NCBI GenBank assembly: GCA_020050775.1
Contig: JAGVKC010000059.1
Coordinates: forward strand, 1-8,709
DNA from: Minisyncoccota bacterium
Lineage (GTDB): Bacteria > Patescibacteriota > Minisyncoccia > Phycocordibacterales > SBAW01
Direction of reading: 5' to 3'
DNA length: 8,709 nt
Shown: positions 5,844 through 8,709 of the stretch, in pieces
Numbering within the stretch: the first letter of the stretch is position 1
Layout: each line of letters begins with the position of its first letter
Translations under genes and position numbers: made by a program
The notes under the pieces: generated by a model
The model's database searches: none
What the model was told of the DNA's origin: nothing
The model's input: only the letters and a program-made list of their open reading frames with translations

Positions 5844-5991
5844 TTACTTGATGCCTTCAGTAACCTGCATAAACTGGGCGGCTGGAAGTGCGCCTGACAC
5901 TCACCTGCTTACCGTTCTTAACGATAACGGTGTACGGAGTGCCGGTTGCACCGCTGGAATAGGCTTCGGGTTTTTCTTTTACGTCAGACAT
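5844..5991 (-). pseudogene. Frameshifted remnant of a DsbA/thioredoxin-like thiol oxidoreductase (C-terminal end)
   Basis: An ATG at 5989-5991, 5 nt after the mscL stop, opens a 44-codon frame ending at 5857. Its first 31 residues include SGATGTPYTVIVKNGKQV, which resembles the stretch around the cis-proline (GTPY) of DsbA-family proteins. After GKQVS the frame becomes nonsense (RRTSSRPVYAGY), but shifting by one base continues the family end exactly where expected: SGALPAAQFMQVTEGIK, then TAA TAA at 5841-5846. GALP followed by an amphipathic helix is the typical DsbA C-terminus. The CxxC half of the enzyme is absent, since the upstream DNA is mscL. What remains is therefore a truncated, frameshifted fragment of about 48 codons. 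A sequencing error could explain the shift but not the missing N-terminal half. Confidence 0.7.
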
Positions 5992-5996
5992 AGAAA

Positions 5997-6437
5997 TTAA
6001 TTAACGGGTGCGTTTTGCGCTTTGATAATGTCGCGGATCTCTTCAAGCAGGCGTTCCTGCGCAGGCTTTTGCGCTGGAGGCACTTCTTCTTTCGCTTCAC
6101 GCGCAAAGAGGCGTTCGCGTGCGCTTGAAAGCATTTTGAAGACAATGAATATTGCAAACGCAATTACAGCAAAGTTGAATATGCTCTGGAAAAATGCGCC
6201 GTACTTTACTACGACTTCTGGTTGAATCGCCCAGGAGAGTGTTTTGAAATCCACATTGCCCGTAAGTAGCCCCAGAAGCGGCGTAATAATATCCGCCACA
6301 AGCGAGTTTACGATACCGCTAAATGCGTTGCCTATGACAACTGCAATAGCAAGCTCAAGCGCATTGCCTTTTATCGCAAAACGTTTGAACTCGGAGAGAA
6401 ATCCTCCTGCAGCACTAAGTACACGTACTCGTGGCAT
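5997..6437 (-). CDS. mscL: Large-conductance mechanosensitive channel MscL
   Basis: MscL is a pentameric membrane pore that opens under membrane tension and protects against hypo-osmotic shock. The 146-residue product carries the signature EFKRFAIKGNALELAIAVVIG at 16-36, directly comparable to E. coli [21 protein letters not shown]. TM1 spans about 27-48, followed by SLVADIITPLLGLLTG at 45-60, a short periplasmic loop with FKTL at 64-67, TM2 at about 80-104 (FFQSIFNFAVIAFAIFIVFK), and a C-terminal amphipathic helix at 127-141 (QERLLEEIRDIIKAQ). The N-terminus has about 11 residues more than E. coli. The ATG at 6435-6437 has no Shine-Dalgarno but sits 6 nt behind an extended -10, which suggests a leaderless mRNA. 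An AGGAGGA occurs inside codons 10-12 but is not followed by a start codon in frame. Confidence 0.95.
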   Translation of the reverse strand: MPRVRVLSAAGGFLSEFKRFAIKGNALELAIAVVIGNAFSGIVNSLVADIITPLLGLLTGNVDFKTLSWAIQPEVVVKYGAFFQSIFNFAVIAFAIFIVFKMLSSARERLFAREAKEEVPPAQKPAQERLLEEIRDIIKAQNAPVN

Positions 6438-6443
6438 ACATCA

Positions 6444-6460
6444 ATTGTAACAGATGTTAC
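6444..6460 (-). promoter_or_regulatory. Extended -10 promoter of mscL, overlapping a palindrome
   Basis: On the minus strand TGTTACAAT (6444-6452) combines the TGn extension with TACAAT, 5 of 6 to TATAAT. The mscL ATG begins 6 nt further on, where transcription should start. No good -35 is seen 17 bp upstream, as is usual for extended -10 promoters. The promoter is half of a perfect inverted repeat, GTAACA-GA-TGTTAC on the plus strand (6447-6460), which also covers the stop codon of the upstream gene; a repressor site is possible. Confidence 0.5.
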
Positions 6461-6885
6461 TTTTGCTGCAGACGCTCGATATCCTGCATAAGTTTTTCAA
6501 GTCCTGCACGTATTTCCTCTAATGTCTGATGGCCTTTGTTCTCCCGAGCTGCTTCTTCGCTGTCTTCTTCAGACATCTCTTCAACATCTTCTTGAATTTC
6601 ATCGATGTCTTCTTGAATTTCATCGATGTCGAGCTCAACTTCTTCGATAGCTTTAGCCTGTTCGTTTATCGTCATCTGTATAAAGATGGCAAGGTAAATC
6701 GCTTCTAACGAGACGAGCGTGGTAAGTACTAAAAGCATGCGGTCCACGTGTATGAGCCCGAAATACACCGCTAAGAAACTCGAGCCAAATAAAATGGTGT
6801 GCACTACCAAGGAAGGCATCGAACCTACCCACCCGGTCACGATGAGTGCATAATTTTTTAAACGCTGTTTTGGTTTTTTGGTCAT
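6457..6885 (-). CDS. DUF1003-like membrane protein with acidic coiled coil
   Basis: The 142-residue product has a basic N-terminus (MTKKPKQRLKNYA), two hydrophobic segments at about 25-44 and 50-71, and a long acidic coiled coil at 75-142. The pattern GSMPSLVVHTILFG followed by LVSLEAIYLAIFIQM matches DUF1003 proteins (GSWxFIxxH... then SLEAIFLSIFxLMSQNR), whose function is unknown. The coil contains the heptad repeat DIDEIQE DIDEIQE, encoded by a perfect tandem DNA repeat. The topology suggests both ends in the cytoplasm, with the coil available for oligomerisation. The ATG at 6883-6885 follows the stop of the AT-rich gene after 4 nt, has no Shine-Dalgarno, and is probably translationally coupled. 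The family assignment is moderate; the membrane topology is clear. Confidence 0.7.
   Translation of the reverse strand: MTKKPKQRLKNYALIVTGWVGSMPSLVVHTILFGSSFLAVYFGLIHVDRMLLVLTTLVSLEAIYLAIFIQMTINEQAKAIEEVELDIDEIQEDIDEIQEDVEEMSEEDSEEAARENKGHQTLEEIRAGLEKLMQDIERLQQK
6588..6629 (-). repeat. Two perfect 21-bp tandem copies inside the coiled coil
   Basis: CTTCTTGAATTTCATCGATG plus T occurs twice in a row without mismatch (6588-6608, 6609-6629). It encodes seven residues of coiled coil (a permutation of DIDEIQE), so copy-number change by slippage would add or remove exactly one heptad and keep both frame and register. Confidence 0.85.
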
Positions 6886-6889
6886 AAAT

Positions 6890-7336
6890 TTAAATCCGTA
6901 GTGACCAACTTTTGAGTGTAAAGTTTATATTTTGAATATCAAAATAGCTCCCTAAGTCATGAATGGTTCCTTTCACTTGAAGTTTTTGATTCCAGAAATT
7001 TTCATACTCTATCGAGAAGTGACAATCGTCTATATTCTCGGAAATAGTTGGGAGAGTAACCCTCCAATTTGGCGCAAGAAATTCATCAGTTTTACTAACT
7101 TCCCTATTTAATTTTCCCTTAAATAGTTTAACTGACACGTGCTGCGCAATTGCCTTTTTATCATTATTTACAACAGTGACTCTAAAATCAGTACCCAACC
7201 TATCAACGCTAGGAACCAGAATTGGGGTATGTGAAATCTGAAAATTCCTTCGCGACTCTCTCCAGGCCAAAATCGCTGCAACTGCAGAAATTACCGCACC
7301 GGACGCGAGTATAAAATCAAAACTCGGTAAATCCAT
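6890..7336 (-). CDS. Small membrane-anchored protein of unknown function, AT-rich
   Basis: I do not recognise this 148-residue protein. From the ATG at 7334-7336 it has a hydrophobic N-terminal helix at about 8-25 (ILASGAVISAVAAILAW), then a basic turn RESRRNF, then a soluble domain of about 120 residues with alternating hydrophobic patterns that suggest beta strands (FRVTVVNNDKKAIAQHVSVK; CHFSIEYENFW; LQVKGTIHD). Such short single-helix proteins are common beside membrane or defence genes, but nothing here shows a role. A TTG at 7343-7345 would extend it by three codons but lies within the presumed -10, so the ATG is preferred. By hand count 159 of 420 bases over 6901-7320 are G or C (about 38 percent), against roughly half in the neighbouring genes, which hints at transfer. 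It ends 4 nt before the DUF1003-like gene. Confidence 0.75.
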   Translation of the reverse strand: MDLPSFDFILASGAVISAVAAILAWRESRRNFQISHTPILVPSVDRLGTDFRVTVVNNDKKAIAQHVSVKLFKGKLNREVSKTDEFLAPNWRVTLPTISENIDDCHFSIEYENFWNQKLQVKGTIHDLGSYFDIQNINFTLKSWSLRI

Positions 7337-7344
7337 ACTTCCCA

Positions 7345-7350
7345 AGTATA
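7345..7350 (-). promoter_or_regulatory. Putative -10 element of the AT-rich gene
   Basis: TATACT on the minus strand (5 of 6 to TATAAT) lies 8 nt before the ATG at 7336, so a transcript would start at or next to the start codon. No convincing -35 or TG extension is seen. Confidence 0.4.
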
Positions 7351-7386
7351 GCCTTATATGACGGTTATTGTGTCTAATTTTCTACT

Positions 7387-7406
7387 TTTGGGTGCCTACA
7401 GGGAAT
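7387..7406 (-). repeat. Direct repeat of the tRNA-His 3' end, distal copy
   Basis: TTTGGGTGCCTACAGGGAAT here is identical to 7561-7580, where it covers the 3' half of the T stem, the 3' acceptor strand and a few bases beyond the tRNA. The rest of the tRNA is absent at this copy. A tRNA 3' end repeated downstream is the classical mark of site-specific integration (attL/attR). Confidence 0.75.
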
Positions 7407-7560
7407 AGACCAAGCGCTCGAAAAGTCTTCGTCAAAACTTTTCTCCGCTCGGTCCTGCTCGCGCGACCCAGCGTTCTCGCCGGGTGCCCGCACTCGCTTT
7501 CGATTCCCTTCCATCACTTCAAATGGCAACGACCCGAAAGAATTCTTTCGGGTCGGCCAG
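7407..7560. other. Hairpin-rich non-coding segment between the tRNA 3' end repeats
   Basis: The 154 bp between the two repeat copies hold no credible gene; open frames across it run through the tRNA. It contains a hairpin GAAAAGT/ACTTTTC at 7420-7443, two mutually exclusive hairpins at 7446-7473 (CGCTcGGTC with GACCcAGCG) and 7466-7485 (ACCCaGCG with CGCcGGGT), and a perfect 26-bp palindrome at 7530-7555. No integrase fragment is seen. It may be the core of a non-autonomous mobile or repetitive element, or what was left after an element was deleted. Confidence 0.5.
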
Positions 7561-7584
7561 TTTGGGTGCCTACAGGGAATCGAA
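7499..7584. repeat. Decayed 86-bp inverted repeat centred on the palindrome
   Basis: The right arm is the end of tRNA-His and the bases after it; the left arm is a degenerate mirror copy. Outermost TTCGATTCCC at 7499-7508 is the exact reverse complement of GGGAATCGAA at 7575-7584 (the tRNA T arm). Between them, CACTTCAAATGGC on the left compares with CACCCAAACTGGC, the reverse complement of the right spacer, at 9 of 13 positions. Both arms run into the perfect palindrome at 7530-7555, and the two centres differ by one base. Confidence 0.55.
7530..7555. repeat. Perfect 26-bp palindrome
   Basis: CGACCCGAAAGAA at 7530-7542 is followed directly by its exact reverse complement at 7543-7555. It lies 10 nt past the 3' end of tRNA-His on the minus strand and would form a strong hairpin in the tRNA precursor. 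No T tract follows, so it is a poor canonical terminator; a processing or stabilising hairpin, or a recombination site, are alternatives. Confidence 0.85.
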
Positions 7585-7637
7585 CCCTGATCGAGAGCTC
7601 CACAAGCTCCAGTGTTAACCGTTACACCATAGGCACC
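7565..7637 (-). tRNA. tRNA-His (anticodon GTG)
   Basis: The minus strand folds into a full cloverleaf: acceptor GTGCCTA with TAGGCAC, D arm GTGT-AACGGTTA-ACAC, anticodon arm GGAGC-TTGTGGA-GCTCT with anticodon GTG, a 4-nt variable loop, and T arm CAGGG-TTCGATT-CCCTG. An extra G before position 1 faces C73, the G-1:C73 identity pair specific to tRNA-His and recognised by HisRS. CCA is not encoded (the bases after C73 are CAAA), so it must be added by the CCA enzyme. Confidence 0.97.
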
Positions 7638-7645
7638 AGAGCCTT

Positions 7646-7674
7646 GTTGTAACAAAAAAATACTGTACTGACTA
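7646..7674 (-). promoter_or_regulatory. Putative promoter of tRNA-His
   Basis: On the minus strand TAGTCA (7669-7674, 4 of 6 to TTGACA), 17 bp, then TACAAC (7646-7651) preceded by TGT, an extended -10. The tRNA begins 8 nt downstream. The -35 overlaps the stop codon of the DUF475 gene. Confidence 0.45.
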
Positions 7675-8673
7675 GGCAAGCGCCTCCCTTCGACGTGCTC
7701 GGATGGAAGAAATATATGCGAGCGTCACGAACACTAATCCTATGAGGCCAATCACCGCTTCTGGAATATGAATGACGAGGCCCAAAAGCATCGAGAGCGC
7801 GAGGCCAAGTATCGCCCAGTGCGCACCATGTTCAAGGTAGCGCAGCGCATCGAGCGTATGTCTGCGCACCAAGTATACAGTAATGGAGCGCACGAAGTAC
7901 GCACCAATACCAAGACCGACGAAAATAATAGGAATTGCGGTAGTAAGCGCGAACGCACCGACTACGCCGTCGAGTGAGAACGCTGCGTCAAGAATGTTGA
8001 GGTACACGAAGAGCGCTGCGCTGCTGCGTGCAACCTCAGTGGCTACATCGCCATGCTCCATGTGGAATGAGCTCGCAATGCCCTGCATAAGAATAAAAAG
8101 GAGAATGCCGACACATCCGGCGGCAAGTATGGGGCCCTGCGGAGCATACGCGATATACGAGAGCACAAGGATGGCCGCAAGGGCAATGCCGAGTTCTATC
8201 GCTTCTATTCTTCCCCACCGCGCAAGGCGAGTCTCGATAATAGAGAGCCAGTGCACACTTTTGCCGACGTCGAAGAAATATTTTAGCGACACCATCAAGA
8301 GAAATGCTCCACCGAAAGAAAGAATCATCGGTGTTGCGGTTGCAAGCAGCGCTCCGTAGGCCTCCGGGTTTTCCCATGCAAGCTTTGCTGCGGCTATAGG
8401 AGATATCCATGCGGCAAAACCTACAATGACTGCCGGCAACACAAGGCGCGTGCCAAAGACTGCTACCAAAATACCCCACGTAAGAAAACGTTGGCGCCAT
8501 TTCTCATCCATTTTGGCGAGTACCTTGGCATTCACTACCGCGTTGTCGAAAGAAAGGGTGATCTCAAGTACCGAAAGGAGTGCAGCAAGAAGGAACGCCT
8601 AAGGACCGCCCCACCAATACACGCCTGCCAACGCTATAACAGAGACAAGTATAGGGGCTATGAAAATACGCAT
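7672..8673 (-). pseudogene. DUF475 (TerC-like) membrane protein gene with a premature amber codon
   Basis: DUF475 proteins are polytopic membrane proteins related to TerC and thought to handle metal ions; the substrate is not known. Reading from the ATG at 8671-8673 the frame gives MRIFIAPILVSVIALAGVYW, then GGP, a TAG at 8599-8601 (codon 25), and then continues without loss through all family landmarks: LEITLSFDNAVVNA at 36-49, LTWGILVAVFGTRLVLPAVI near 64-83, KYFFDVGKSVHWL, LDAAFSLDGVVGAFA, GAYFVRSITVYLV and YLEHGAHWAI. Seven or more hydrophobic segments are visible. Apart from the amber codon the 333-codon frame is intact. The only in-frame start after the stop is GTG at 8533-8535, which would lose the first helix and the conserved SFDNAVV motif. 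This is therefore a recent nonsense mutation, a sequencing error, or a suppressed stop. Confidence 0.8.
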
Positions 8674-8680
8674 GAAAGCT

Positions 8681-8689
8681 ATTGTAGCA
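8681..8689 (-). promoter_or_regulatory. Extended -10 promoter of the DUF475 gene
   Basis: On the minus strand TGCTACAAT joins a TGn extension to TACAAT (5 of 6). It ends 7 nt before the ATG at 8673, so the transcript would begin at the start codon; no Shine-Dalgarno is present. The window ends too soon to judge a -35. Confidence 0.5.
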
Positions 8690-8709
8690 GGCTTACCCGC
8701 GGTGCTGTA

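Noticed and set aside
6398..6410. Internal start of mscL behind AGGAGGA
   Set aside because: No ATG, GTG or TTG follows in frame at a usable distance, so the purine run is probably just coding sequence.
7387..7580. A CRISPR-like repeat array
   Set aside because: Only two copies of a tRNA-derived repeat are present, with no regular spacers and no cas genes.
7368..7679. Open frames of about 95-100 codons on both strands across the tRNA-His region
   Set aside because: They run through the tRNA gene and the direct repeats and resemble no protein family; they are by-products of the tRNA sequence.
7883..8500. Long open frames inside the DUF475 gene in other frames
   Set aside because: The DUF475 frame has continuous family landmarks and membrane helices; the others have none.
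8599..8601. Stop-codon recoding of UAG
   Set aside because: UAG is the natural end of tmk and dcd here, and one in-frame UAG does not support a changed code. The recoding I know from Patescibacteria concerns UGA in Gracilibacteria and Absconditabacteria.

Overview
The window looks like a compact, streamlined bacterial chromosome, most likely a Patescibacteria (Candidate Phyla Radiation) genome of the Parcubacteria type. That placement is inference. It rests on small intergenic gaps, a dTMP kinase whose P-loop reads GKDT, a two-domain ThyX-like protein, a DUF475 membrane protein, and first genes of transcription units that lack a Shine-Dalgarno sequence and sit directly behind an extended -10 element. 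No marker was searched against a database. UAG ends tmk and dcd, so the standard code appears to be in use.

Positions 1-3533 hold a thymidylate supply cluster. On the minus strand lie tmk (dTMP kinase) and glyA (serine hydroxymethyltransferase, cut by the left edge). Divergently, on the plus strand, lie dcd (dCTP deaminase family) and a 456-residue protein made of two ThyX-like halves. Together they could run dCTP to dUMP to dTMP to dTDP, with GlyA supplying methylene-tetrahydrofolate. A perfect 30-bp palindrome with A and T tracts closes the plus-strand unit and also faces the end of rplK.

Positions 3642-4969 hold secE-nusG-rplK on the minus strand, without rplA behind rplK. secE is only 56 codons. 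Its likely promoter lies between the upstream gene's stop codon and that gene's terminator, so the terminator hairpin falls at the start of the secE leader.

Positions 4972-7350 hold envelope genes on the minus strand: an AT-rich gene of unknown function, a DUF1003-like two-helix membrane protein with a coiled coil, the mechanosensitive channel MscL, a frameshifted remnant of a DsbA-type thiol oxidoreductase, and a membrane-anchored SIMPL (DUF541) protein.

Positions 7387-7674 are the accessory-looking part: a tRNA-His gene, a 20-bp direct repeat of its 3' end 174 bp away, and between the copies a hairpin-rich non-coding segment with a perfect 26-bp palindrome at the centre of a larger decayed inverted repeat that mirrors the tRNA 3' end. 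The right end, 7672-8673, is a DUF475 (TerC-like) membrane protein gene broken by an in-frame amber codon at codon 25.

The strongest candidates for something undescribed are the tandem ThyX-like protein, in which each half keeps a different part of the ThyX signature, and the tRNA-His repeat with its palindromic insert.
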